From NCBI GenBank assembly GCA_020635355.1, contig JACJZW010000003.1, forward strand, positions 62,001 through 126,000: a stretch of 64,000 nucleotides of DNA, in the 5' to 3' direction. This DNA is from Flavobacteriales bacterium. GTDB lineage: Bacteria > Bacteroidota > Bacteroidia > NS11-12g > UBA9320. The translations under genes were made by a program, and so were the position numbers. Under the pieces are notes generated by a model. It was not told the DNA's origin and ran no database searches. It saw only the letters and a list, made by a program, of their open reading frames with translations. Shown here piece after piece: positions 40,129 through 47,882 of the stretch; the first letter of the stretch is position 1; every line of letters starts with the position of its first letter.

Positions 40129-41115
40129 ATGCGATATATAATTGGGCTCATGGCCATCACCGCCACCCTTCTTGGGTGGTCGGGTTGCAAGAATGATCCG
40201 GGCCAAGGCAATCATACCGACCCACCGAAAAATCCAGTAGAGGTTAAGCAAATCGATGTTTCCTTCAATGCCGATTCGGCTTATGCCTTTGTGGCCAAAC
40301 AAGTGTCGTTTGGTCCTCGGATTCCCGGAAGTGGGGCGCATGTGGCTGCCATGCAATACTTGAAAACAAAGCTGGAATCATATTGCGATACCGTTTACAT
40401 CAATCATGGTGACATTCGGAAAAAGGATGAGACCAAGGTGATTGTCAACAACATTGTGGGATCTTTCAACCCGGCATCTACCAATCGGGTGGTGCTGGCA
40501 GCACATTATGATACCCGACCAATGGCCGATGAAGATCCGGAAAACCCAACCACTCCGGCCGATGGTGCAAACGATGGTGGAAGTGGAGTTGGGGTGTTGT
40601 TGGAAATAGCCCGGCAACTTCAAGAACTCCACCCGGAGCGTGGAGTTGATTTGGTTTTGTTTGATCAGGAAGATGGGGGTGATCGTCGGGGAGATCCGGG
40701 GTCCTGGTGTCTGGGGTCACAGTTTTGGGGACAATGGGCAAAAGACAATGGATACTCTGCCAGCTGGGGCATCGTGTTGGATATGGTGGGGGCAAAAGGG
40801 GCAACCTTCGCCTATGAAGGTCAGTCCGTAGTATACAATCAATCGCTGGTATTGGACGTGTGGCGAACCGGCCAAAAACTTGGATACGGAGCCTACTTCC
40901 TCAATATTAATGGGGGTATGATAACCGATGACCACGTTTACATGAATACGTTTGCGCACATCCCAACAATAGACATCATCCACCATGATCTGGCTACGGC
41001 GAACGGCTTTCCGGATCATTGGCATCGTCACACCGATAACATGGACGCTATTGATAAATTCACCTTGGAGGCGGTTGGTCATACCGTGCTGCACGTGGTG
41101 ATGAACCGCCGTTAA
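40129..41115 (+). CDS. M28 family lipoprotein, glutaminyl-peptide cyclotransferase-like
   Basis: 328 residues from ATG 40129, one base after the cysS stop; an in-frame upstream start would read through cysS. Lipobox LGWSGC. Metal and active-site motifs are LAAHYDTRPMADE (His), DGANDGGSGVG (Asp), FDQEDGGD (Glu) and HTDNMDAID (His). WCLGSQFW is typical of glutaminyl cyclases, which form N-terminal pyroglutamate; T9SS bacteria often need this for exported proteins. A plain aminopeptidase role is the alternative. Confidence 0.9.
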   Translation: MRYIIGLMAITATLLGWSGCKNDPGQGNHTDPPKNPVEVKQIDVSFNADSAYAFVAKQVSFGPRIPGSGAHVAAMQYLKTKLESYCDTVYINHGDIRKKDETKVIVNNIVGSFNPASTNRVVLAAHYDTRPMADEDPENPTTPADGANDGGSGVGVLLEIARQLQELHPERGVDLVLFDQEDGGDRRGDPGSWCLGSQFWGQWAKDNGYSASWGIVLDMVGAKGATFAYEGQSVVYNQSLVLDVWRTGQKLGYGAYFLNINGGMITDDHVYMNTFAHIPTIDIIHHDLATANGFPDHWHRHTDNMDAIDKFTLEAVGHTVLHVVMNRR

Positions 41116-41177
41116 TCACCTCTCCGTCAGGTTTCTAAAGTGTGGTAATTTCAGAATTCAACTACCGTTCTACTGGC

Positions 41178-41924
41178 ATGACTAACAAAACTCAAATTCC
41201 GTTTTACGCTGGTGTGCTTATGATGTTGTGTGGTTTATATGCCGGATCAGGATTTGGTCAGGAGATATCACTTCCCACCAACCACATGATCAAAACCTAT
41301 ATGAACATTGGTTTCCCGGAGGTAACTACGCAAACCATTGCCATTGATTCGTTTCATCAACAGGTAACCCGACAGCAAAATGCGGAAGGTGGCTGGTTGA
41401 GTTTGGCCTATACACGAGAAGCTCCCTCCGGAGCGATACATGAATTTGAGTTAAGCCGATTGAGCTTCTGGAATCGCGATAATCAGGTGGTGGTGCAGGA
41501 TTCATTGTTCTTACCGATGACGATTTCGGGCGCTAATGTGCGTGGTGTTTATGCGGCAGCTCGATACGAATACATGCAGGAATTGCATAAAACCGATGAA
41601 AACCGAAAAACGAAGATTTATCTGGGCGGATCAGCACAGCCGTTCTTCTATCGAAATGTGGTTCGGCCGCTGAATAGTCAGTCGTTCCCCACCACGGATA
41701 TTTCAGCGGGAATAAAACTGGCGTTGATTCCAAGGGTTACACAAAATCTGACGGATAAACTCTTTCTGGATGTAAACATTCCCATTCAAATGGTCACCAC
41801 CGATGTGACCCACAATCGCGTGGAGAATCCCAGCTTCACGGCATCTCAGCAAAGCATCAGCACCATCAACTTTATGATGGACATGAAGTATATGCTTCGG
41901 GCAGGCATTGGGTACCGGTTGTAA
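41178..41924 (+). CDS. Unknown exported protein, probable outer-membrane barrel
   Basis: 248 residues from ATG 41178, giving a signal peptide (KTQIPFYAGVLMMLCGLYAG, ending GFGQE). The rest is beta-rich (WLSLAYTREAPSG, YAAARYEYMQEL, KIYLGGSAQPFFYRNV, AGIKLALIPRV, KYMLRAGIGYRL) and ends with a hydrophobic residue, as barrel proteins do. No family recognised. An in-frame GTG at 41142 would place residues before the signal peptide. Confidence 0.7.
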   Translation: MTNKTQIPFYAGVLMMLCGLYAGSGFGQEISLPTNHMIKTYMNIGFPEVTTQTIAIDSFHQQVTRQQNAEGGWLSLAYTREAPSGAIHEFELSRLSFWNRDNQVVVQDSLFLPMTISGANVRGVYAAARYEYMQELHKTDENRKTKIYLGGSAQPFFYRNVVRPLNSQSFPTTDISAGIKLALIPRVTQNLTDKLFLDVNIPIQMVTTDVTHNRVENPSFTASQQSISTINFMMDMKYMLRAGIGYRL

Positions 41925-42063
41925 TTCACTTCTTTCTGATTGATTTGGGCCGCGATGGAGCCGCCGTGGATGAAGTAGTCAGTTCGCGTTTTCAGGGGAT
42001 AATTTCGACGTGTCTGGCCGTGCATTTTATCTAACTTGCACCCACCACAAAAGATCTGAAACT

Positions 42064-42483
42064 ATGAGAGACGTTATGTTAATTGTCCACTTCATTGGCT
42101 TGGCCATGGGGTTGGGAACCAGTATCGGCTTTATGATTCTTGGCATGGCCTCGGCCAAAATGGAGAAAGCCGAAGGGCAAAAATTTATGCTCAACGCTTT
42201 TTCACTCAGCAAGATGGGGCACATCGGATTAGTGCTGTTGTTCCTGTCGGGCGGATACCTGATGACACCCTATTGGTCAACACTGGAACACAGTCCAACA
42301 TTGATCGCGAAATTGGTCCTGTTTGTTGTTTTGGGCGGATTGATCGGGATGATCAGCTCCAAAGCTAAGAAGGCCAAAAAAGGCGATGCCGAAAAACACA
42401 TGGCATCTATTCGTCCGTTGGGTACCGTTTCGCTTCTGGTTGCGTTAACGATTGTAACCCTCGCCGTTCTGACCTTCCATTAA
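42064..42483 (+). CDS. Small multi-pass membrane protein of unknown function
   Basis: 139 residues with about four membrane helices (VMLIVHFIGLAMGLGTSIGFM, HIGLVLLFLSGGYLM, LIAKLVLFVVLGGLIGM, LGTVSLLVALTIVTLAVL) and a short charged loop (KAKKAKKGDAEKHM). The conserved histidines near helix ends (VHFIG, MGHIG) could be heme or metal ligands; this is speculation. ATG 42064 chosen because it gives the first helix directly. It overlaps the end of the convergent LexA-like gene by 4 bases. Confidence 0.75.
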   Translation: MRDVMLIVHFIGLAMGLGTSIGFMILGMASAKMEKAEGQKFMLNAFSLSKMGHIGLVLLFLSGGYLMTPYWSTLEHSPTLIAKLVLFVVLGGLIGMISSKAKKAKKGDAEKHMASIRPLGTVSLLVALTIVTLAVLTFH

Positions 42484-43220
42484 TCGTTAAAGCCGATAAA
42501 GCTTTCCATCTGCCAGATTTCTACGATTTGGCCGAGGGGGAGTTCGTATGGCTTGAACACCGGATTGGTGGATACTAGGAGGAGTTTCTTCTCTTCCCGG
42601 ATTTTATTGTATACGACTTTGAAAACGATGCCATCGTTTAGGGTAACGATGATGCATGATTTTCCGTCCTTGATGTCTTCCCAGTTCTGAACATAGCTGG
42701 CCGTAATCCAACTGCCTTCCCGGATGGGGAGCATGCTCTCGCCTTTGATCTGAAAGCATCGGTAGGTTTTGCCTTTGGCCAGAAAGGGTAGGTTAAACCG
42801 CGGAAGGGATAGGATGAATTCAGGATCGGCGTAGCCGGTGGTATAGCCGGCCTGTGCCCGTGCGGGTACCATTTCAATGTGCTCGTTTTCGTCCTTGTCT
42901 ACGGAGATCGTCAGCAACCGAAGCTTCTGCCCGGTTACGTCAATATCAAATCCCTGCTCCATTTGCGATAACTGGTATTCGCTGAGTTTGCTCAGATCGT
43001 ATCGGATCAGGGCATCAATAGACAGGTTGAAATAATCTGCAATAAAGATCAGCGTCTGAAACGGCGGCTGTACGCCACGCTCATAGCTGTTGAGTTTCGA
43101 TCGGCTAAGGTCGAGGTTGTTTGCCAATTCCTGCTGCGACATGTTGCGTCGTATCCGCATGAATTTCAAATTTTCCGGGAAGCGCATTCGGCTTGATGAA
43201 ATAGTTGGTTCCATTTGCAT
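42480..43220 (-). CDS. LexA-like regulator: HTH plus S24 self-cleavage domain
   Basis: 246 residues. An XRE-type HTH (about 17-72, NMSQQELANNLDLSRSKLNSYERG) replaces the winged helix of true LexA. The C-terminal S24 domain has a candidate cleavage pair A124-G125 (ARAQAGYTTG), catalytic S162 in KGESM and K201 in VFKVV, 39 residues apart as expected. On DNA damage, RecA filaments probably trigger its self-cleavage and release the divergent polymerase genes. A box TACATTCG (minus strand 43229-43222) precedes the start. A true LexA elsewhere in the genome cannot be excluded. Confidence 0.88.
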   Translation of the reverse strand: MQMEPTISSSRMRFPENLKFMRIRRNMSQQELANNLDLSRSKLNSYERGVQPPFQTLIFIADYFNLSIDALIRYDLSKLSEYQLSQMEQGFDIDVTGQKLRLLTISVDKDENEHIEMVPARAQAGYTTGYADPEFILSLPRFNLPFLAKGKTYRCFQIKGESMLPIREGSWITASYVQNWEDIKDGKSCIIVTLNDGIVFKVVYNKIREEKKLLLVSTNPVFKPYELPLGQIVEIWQMESFIGFND

Positions 43221-43240
43221 ACGAATGTAGAACAGGCTAT

Positions 43241-43270
43241 ATTATTACCCGAATAAAGGTAAAATAATTA
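43241..43270. promoter_or_regulatory. Candidate LexA-type operator between the regulator and dinB
   Basis: TTACC (43245-43249), 8-base spacer, GGTAA (43258-43262), with AT-rich arms that partly extend the symmetry (ATTATTACC and GGTAAAATAAT). It sits midway in the 68-base divergent intergenic region, where it could control both genes. Confidence 0.5.
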
Positions 43271-43288
43271 TCAATAGTAGCGCAAATC

Positions 43289-44503
43289 GTGGAAAAGTCC
43301 ATTCTGCACATCGACCTCGATACGTTTTATGTATCGGTAGAACGACTGATAGACAGTCGGCTCAACGGTAAACCCATCCTCCTCGGAGGAACCAGTGACC
43401 GTGGCGTAGTGGCCTCATGCAGTTATGAGGCGCGATCCTTTGGGGTGCATTCCGGTATGCCGATGAAGATGGCCCGGCAGCTTTGTCCGGAAGGTATTGT
43501 GGTCCGTGGAGAAGCGGGTACGTATAGTAAGTACTCGTCCATGGTAACCGACATCATCCGGGAGCAGGTGCCCATTTTCGAGAAGGCCAGCATCGATGAA
43601 TTCTATGCCGATCTCACCGGCATGGACAAGTTCTTTGGGTGCTATCAATTCTCCACGGAACTTCGAAAGAGCATCATCCGGGAAACAGGCCTGCCGTTGT
43701 CGTTTGGCTTGTCGGTCAACAAAACCGTTTCCAAGGTAGCTACCGGAGAGGCCAAGCCCAACAATCAACTCCGCATTGATTTCGGCGAGGAGAAAAACTT
43801 CCTCGGTCCATTGTCCATCAAGAAAATCCCGATGGTGGGAGATAAGACGTATCAGCAACTCCGGAATATGGGCGTGAAGCGGGTGCATACCATTCAGGAA
43901 ATGCCGGTAGAGATGATGGAAAGTGCCTTTGGGAAGAATGGTGTAGGGCTTTGGTACAAGGCCAACGGAATTGATAACCGTCCGGTAATTCCCTATACCG
44001 ATCGGAAATCCATTTCAACCGAGCGCACCTTTGATAAGGATACCATTGATGTAACCAGGTTACGTACCATTGTATCGGCCATGGCCGAGAATCTGGCGTT
44101 TCAGCTTCGTCGGGGCGAGCGGCTCACCTCCGTAGTGAGTGTGAAGTTGCGTTACTCGGATTTTAGTACGTACAGCCGGCAACTCAAAATACCCTATACC
44201 TCTGCTGATCACATTCTGGTGCCCACCATTCTCGATCTGTTTGAAAAGCTCTATAACCGACGATTGCTGGTGCGATTAGTGGGCGTCCGGTTTGGCGGAC
44301 TGGTTCAGGGGAATTATCAAATCGACCTGTTTGACGATACCATTGAACGCCTCCGGCTCTATCAGGCAATGGATGTGATCCGAAACCGCTACGGCGAGCG
44401 CAGCCTGTATCGGGCATCAACCATGGGAGCCAAAACCATCGGGAGATTTACCAACCCCTTTAACGGTGAACCGCCACTGGTGCTGGCACATCGGAAGAGT
44501 TAG
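43289..44503 (+). CDS. dinB: Y-family DNA polymerase (Pol IV/DinB type)
   Basis: 404 residues from GTG 43289. Catalytic carboxylates D9 (HIDLDTFY) and D103/E104 (KASIDEFY) are all present, so it should be active, unlike many ImuB proteins. HhH and little-finger regions follow, and a beta-clamp motif Q344-IDLF lies near the C-terminus. It performs error-prone translesion synthesis. It is divergent from the LexA-like gene and lies upstream of a DnaE-type polymerase, forming a mutasome-like cassette without an ImuA gene. Confidence 0.93.
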   Translation: MEKSILHIDLDTFYVSVERLIDSRLNGKPILLGGTSDRGVVASCSYEARSFGVHSGMPMKMARQLCPEGIVVRGEAGTYSKYSSMVTDIIREQVPIFEKASIDEFYADLTGMDKFFGCYQFSTELRKSIIRETGLPLSFGLSVNKTVSKVATGEAKPNNQLRIDFGEEKNFLGPLSIKKIPMVGDKTYQQLRNMGVKRVHTIQEMPVEMMESAFGKNGVGLWYKANGIDNRPVIPYTDRKSISTERTFDKDTIDVTRLRTIVSAMAENLAFQLRRGERLTSVVSVKLRYSDFSTYSRQLKIPYTSADHILVPTILDLFEKLYNRRLLVRLVGVRFGGLVQGNYQIDLFDDTIERLRLYQAMDVIRNRYGERSLYRASTMGAKTIGRFTNPFNGEPPLVLAHRKS

Positions 44504-44510
44504 GGAGCCA

Positions 44511-44547
44511 ATAACGAATATGGAATAACGAATAGCGAATAACGAAT
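44511..44547. repeat. Three 14-base tandem repeats ATAACGAATA
   Basis: Copies start at 44511, 44525 and 44539. The first two share ATAACGAATA, the third ATAACGAAT. It lies in the gap between dinB and dnaE. Confidence 0.85.
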
Positions 44548-44617
44548 GACCGCAAGGTGTGGAGAGAAAGGAGTAAAGTTGATTTCTGAGTAACAGCCGT
44601 TTTAGTTGATGGCCTTT

Positions 44618-44645
44618 GGTCGCCGTAGCTTCAGCGAAGGCGACC
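44618..44645. repeat. Imperfect hairpin GGTCGCC/GGCGACC between dinB and dnaE
   Basis: Arms 44618-44624 and 44639-44645 enclose a 14-base loop with a small inner GCT/AGC pairing. The element resembles dispersed GTCGCC-GTAGCT-type inverted repeats that I recall from other bacterial genomes, but this was not searched. There is no T run, so it is not a normal terminator. Confidence 0.65.
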
Positions 44646-44678
44646 CATCCCCCATCCCCCATCCCCCATCCCCCATCC
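44644..44678. repeat. Five exact tandem copies of the 7-mer CCCATCC
   Basis: Units run without error from 44644 to 44678, just before the dnaE start at 44684. Length 35, pure G/C-rich on one strand with AT pairs every seven bases. Such short tandem repeats change length by slippage. Confidence 0.9.
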
Positions 44679-44683
44679 CCAAA

Positions 44684-47600
44684 ATGTACCTCAACAACCA
44701 CACATACTACAGCCTACGATACGGTGCCTATTCCGAGAAAACCATGCTGGAGTTGGCGCAGGAGTGGGGGGTACGTACACTGGCACTTACAGATGTCAAC
44801 AATACCAGTGCGTGCCTTAATTTCATGCGGCTGGCCCCGCAGTTTGGTGTCCGGCCGGTGGTGGGCATTGATTTTCGAAGGGGTGCTCATCAACTGTATG
44901 TGGCACTGGCTCGCAACAATGCGGGATTCATGGAACTCAACCGGTTCTTATCGGCACACACACAACATGACCTCGAGTTGCCGGAAACACCTCCGGCCTT
45001 TGAAAATGCCTTTGTAATCTATCCGTATCGGAGCTTACATGGGCAGCCTTATCGCATACTCCAACCCAACGAACGCATTGGGGTGAGCATAAAAGACCTG
45101 ACGAGGGTGCGGTTTGACAAGCGTTATAAGCCGGATCAGATGGTCGTACTGCAATCGGCTACGTTCCGGAATAAGCGGGATTTTAATGCTCACCGACTGT
45201 TGAGAGCCATCGGCAATAACACCTTATTGAGCAAACTTTCTCCCGATCAACAAGCCGATCCCGATGATCTGTTTTTGCCGCCGGATCAGTTGCTCACCTA
45301 CTTTGAAGCCTATCCGGAGATCATCCGGAATACAGAAGACTTGTTGGAGCAATGCGAGGTGCGCTTTGATTTCTCCGATCAGCGGAAACCGCAGAATCAG
45401 CAAACCTATACGGGATCAGCCCGGGACGATATGCAACTGCTGGAGCAACTGTGTAGGGAAGGCCTGCCGTACCGTTATGGAAGCACTCCGGGTGAGGCCA
45501 TCCTGCAGCGATTGGATATGGAGTTGTCTGTGATTGAGAAGATGGGGTTTGTCTCCTATTTTTTGATCAATTGGGACATCATCCGCTATGCACAGCGGAA
45601 TAATTATTTCTACGTAGGCCGGGGAAGTGGGGCCAACAGTATAGTCGCGTACCTGTTGCGAATCACCGATGTTGACCCCATTGACCTGGATCTCTATTTT
45701 GAGCGTTTTATTAATCTGTACCGGATAAATCCGCCCGACTTTGATATTGATTTTTCCTGGCGCGACCGGGACGATGTAACCCGATACATCTTCGAACGTT
45801 TTGATCACACCGCCCTGTTGGCAACCTATAATACCTTTAAGCAACGGGCGGTGGTGCGTGAATTGGGCAAGGTCTTCGGGCTGCCTCCACATGAAATTGA
45901 CCGGATCAGTGCCGGGAAGTTTAATCCAAAGGAACTGGATAATTTAGGGAAGTTGGTACTGCAATACGGGCAGTTGATACAGGGAATGCCCAACCTGTTG
46001 AGCGTACATGCCAGCGGTATCCTGATTTCGGAGAAGCCCATTCATTACTTCACCGCTACCGATCTTCCTCCCAAGGGCTATCCCACCACTCAGTTTGATA
46101 TGCTCATTGCCGAAGATGTGGGGTTGTACAAGTTCGACATCCTGGCCCAACGCGGTCTGGCCAAAATCAAGGAGGCATTGGCCGTGGTTCAGGGAAACAG
46201 ACCGGAAGAGGAGTTGATAGACATTCACAATATTCCACCACTCAAAACCGATCCGGCCATCAATAAGGCCATCAGCGAGGCGCGCTGTATGGGATGCTTT
46301 TACGTGGAATCTCCAGCGATGCGGATGCTGCTCCGAAAGCTGGAAGTGGATAACTACCTGGGGTTGGTGGCGGCCAGCTCCATCATTCGGCCCGGCGTGG
46401 CGCAAAGCGGAATGATGCGGGAATACATCCTCCGGCACAAGAATCCTGAGCGCATCAAGGACGCTCATCCGGTGATGCTGGACATCATGCCCGATACCTA
46501 CGGGGTGATGGTGTATCAGGAAGACGTGATCAAGGTGGCCCACCATTTTGCAGGCCTCAGCCTCGGTGAGGCGGATGTACTCCGGCGCGGAATGAGCGGT
46601 AAGTACCGGTCACGGGAAGAGTTTATGAAGGTACGGGAGAAGTACTTTGTTAATTGTTTTGAGCGGGGCTATACCCATGAACTGGCGGCAGAGGTGTGGC
46701 GGCAGATTGAAAGTTTTGCCGGTTATGCCTTTGCCAAGGGCCACTCGGCCAGTTACGCCATTGAGAGTTATCAGAGCCTGTATTTGAAGGTTCACTATCC
46801 GCTGGAATTCATGGTGGCGGTATTGAATAACGGCGGTGGCTTTTATCGTCCGGAGATCTATATCCATGAGGCCCGTATGCAAGGTGGGGTGATTCATGCA
46901 CCCTGTGTGAACCGGAGTGAGAAGATGACCATTATTCGTGGGGACGCTATTTTTCTGGGGCTTCACTTCATTAAGGATCTTGAAGTTGTCACCATGAACC
47001 ACCTCATTGCCTCCCGGGATCAGGAAGGAGAATTTCAGGATTTGAATGACTTCATGGATCGCGTTCCCGTGGGAATTGAGCAGATGGATAAACTCATTCG
47101 CGTGGGGGCCATGCGGTTTACGGGTGTGAATAAGCGGGAATTACTCTGGCACGCACACCTCTATTTGAACAAAACGGCGGTGAAGGTGAAGCAGCAGGGA
47201 TTGTTTAAGCCCACCGTAACTAAATTCAGCATGCCGGGCTTGCCATCAACCGAGTTGGAAGACCTGTTTGATCAGATTGAATTGCTGGGCTTCCCGCTGG
47301 GTGATCCGTTCAAGATGATGGCACATTGGGACGATAGTTTACTCAATACGGCCTCTATGATGGAGCAGAACCTCGGCAGTAGAATCACCTTATTGGGCTA
47401 TCTCGTGACGGCAAAGAATACAGCCACCATCCGCGGGGATCGCATGTATTTTGGGACTTTTCTGGATCGGGTGGGTCAGGTGTTTGATACCACGCACTTT
47501 CCTCCGGTAGCCAGTAGGTATCCGTTTCGTGGGGTGGGGATTTATCGGATTACGGGAAAGGTGGTGGAGGAGTTTGATTTCCTGAGTATTGAAGTGGAGC

Positions 47601-47692
47601 GAATGGTGAAGGAAGATTACGTTCCTGACCCACGCTACTCAGACGACGATGCCGAAACCCGACACCGTTACTCCAGTGCGAATGACACATGA
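44684..47692 (+). CDS. Short DnaE-type DNA polymerase III alpha subunit (mutasome type)
   Basis: 1002 residues from ATG 44684; reading further upstream in frame crosses the 7-mer repeats and is rejected. N-terminal PHP-like domain begins NNHTYYSLRYGAYSE, with altered metal-site residues. The polymerase core has the catalytic PPDFDID (D352, D354, D356), and an OB-fold lies near the C-terminus (GYLVTAKNTATIRGD). It lacks about 150 residues found at the end of replicative DnaE. A QQGLF at about 837-841 could bind the beta clamp. Located directly behind dinB under the LexA-like regulator, it is probably an error-prone DnaE2/ImuC-like enzyme, not the replicase. Confidence 0.9.
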   Translation: MYLNNHTYYSLRYGAYSEKTMLELAQEWGVRTLALTDVNNTSACLNFMRLAPQFGVRPVVGIDFRRGAHQLYVALARNNAGFMELNRFLSAHTQHDLELPETPPAFENAFVIYPYRSLHGQPYRILQPNERIGVSIKDLTRVRFDKRYKPDQMVVLQSATFRNKRDFNAHRLLRAIGNNTLLSKLSPDQQADPDDLFLPPDQLLTYFEAYPEIIRNTEDLLEQCEVRFDFSDQRKPQNQQTYTGSARDDMQLLEQLCREGLPYRYGSTPGEAILQRLDMELSVIEKMGFVSYFLINWDIIRYAQRNNYFYVGRGSGANSIVAYLLRITDVDPIDLDLYFERFINLYRINPPDFDIDFSWRDRDDVTRYIFERFDHTALLATYNTFKQRAVVRELGKVFGLPPHEIDRISAGKFNPKELDNLGKLVLQYGQLIQGMPNLLSVHASGILISEKPIHYFTATDLPPKGYPTTQFDMLIAEDVGLYKFDILAQRGLAKIKEALAVVQGNRPEEELIDIHNIPPLKTDPAINKAISEARCMGCFYVESPAMRMLLRKLEVDNYLGLVAASSIIRPGVAQSGMMREYILRHKNPERIKDAHPVMLDIMPDTYGVMVYQEDVIKVAHHFAGLSLGEADVLRRGMSGKYRSREEFMKVREKYFVNCFERGYTHELAAEVWRQIESFAGYAFAKGHSASYAIESYQSLYLKVHYPLEFMVAVLNNGGGFYRPEIYIHEARMQGGVIHAPCVNRSEKMTIIRGDAIFLGLHFIKDLEVVTMNHLIASRDQEGEFQDLNDFMDRVPVGIEQMDKLIRVGAMRFTGVNKRELLWHAHLYLNKTAVKVKQQGLFKPTVTKFSMPGLPSTELEDLFDQIELLGFPLGDPFKMMAHWDDSLLNTASMMEQNLGSRITLLGYLVTAKNTATIRGDRMYFGTFLDRVGQVFDTTHFPPVASRYPFRGVGIYRITGKVVEEFDFLSIEVERMVKEDYVPDPRYSDDDAETRHRYSSANDT

Positions 47693-47722
47693 AATTTGTG
47701 CTTGTAAATAAAAAGTATCTGC

Positions 47723-47730
47723 TATTTTTG
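47723..47730 (+). promoter_or_regulatory. -7 box TATTTTTG, tRNA-Phe promoter
   Basis: Exact TAnnTTTG, 26 bases before the tRNA 5' end. A CTTG (47701-47704) 18 bases upstream may serve as -33. Confidence 0.6.
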
Positions 47731-47756
47731 CAGCCCTCAACGAGAAGTTGAATGTT

Positions 47757-47829
47757 GGTGCGGTAGCTCAGTCGGTAGAGCAATGGACTGAAAATCCATG
47801 TGTCGGCGGTTCGAACCCGCCCCACACCA
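47757..47829 (+). tRNA. tRNA-Phe (anticodon GAA)
   Basis: 73 bases fold into a cloverleaf. The anticodon stem ATGGA/TCCAT encloses CTGAAAA, giving anticodon GAA. D-arm AGCTCAGTCGGTAGAGC and T-arm GGCGG-TTCGAAC-CCGCC are standard. The acceptor stem GGTGCGG/CCACACC has one mismatch (C5 with A68). CCA is not encoded; it must be added enzymatically. Confidence 0.95.
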
Positions 47830-47834
47830 CAAAA

Positions 47835-47864
47835 AAACCCTGACGGTCTCCGCCAGGGTTTTTT
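47835..47864. terminator. Bidirectional rho-independent terminator
   Basis: AAACCCTG pairs with CAGGGTTT, plus an inner CGG/CCG. A poly-A run precedes the stem and a T run follows it, so it can end both the tRNA on the plus strand and the hydrolase gene on the minus strand. Confidence 0.88.
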
Positions 47865-47882
47865 GTTTGAAAGGCACTCAGG

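Noticed and set aside
44511..44678. CRISPR-like look of the clustered repeats
   Set aside because: Units are 7 and 14 bases with no unique spacers; there are no cas genes.
44606..44683. Longer dnaE start that reads through the CCCATCC repeats
   Set aside because: The added residues are low-complexity Pro/Ser from the repeat, while ATG 44684 begins directly with the PHP-like domain.
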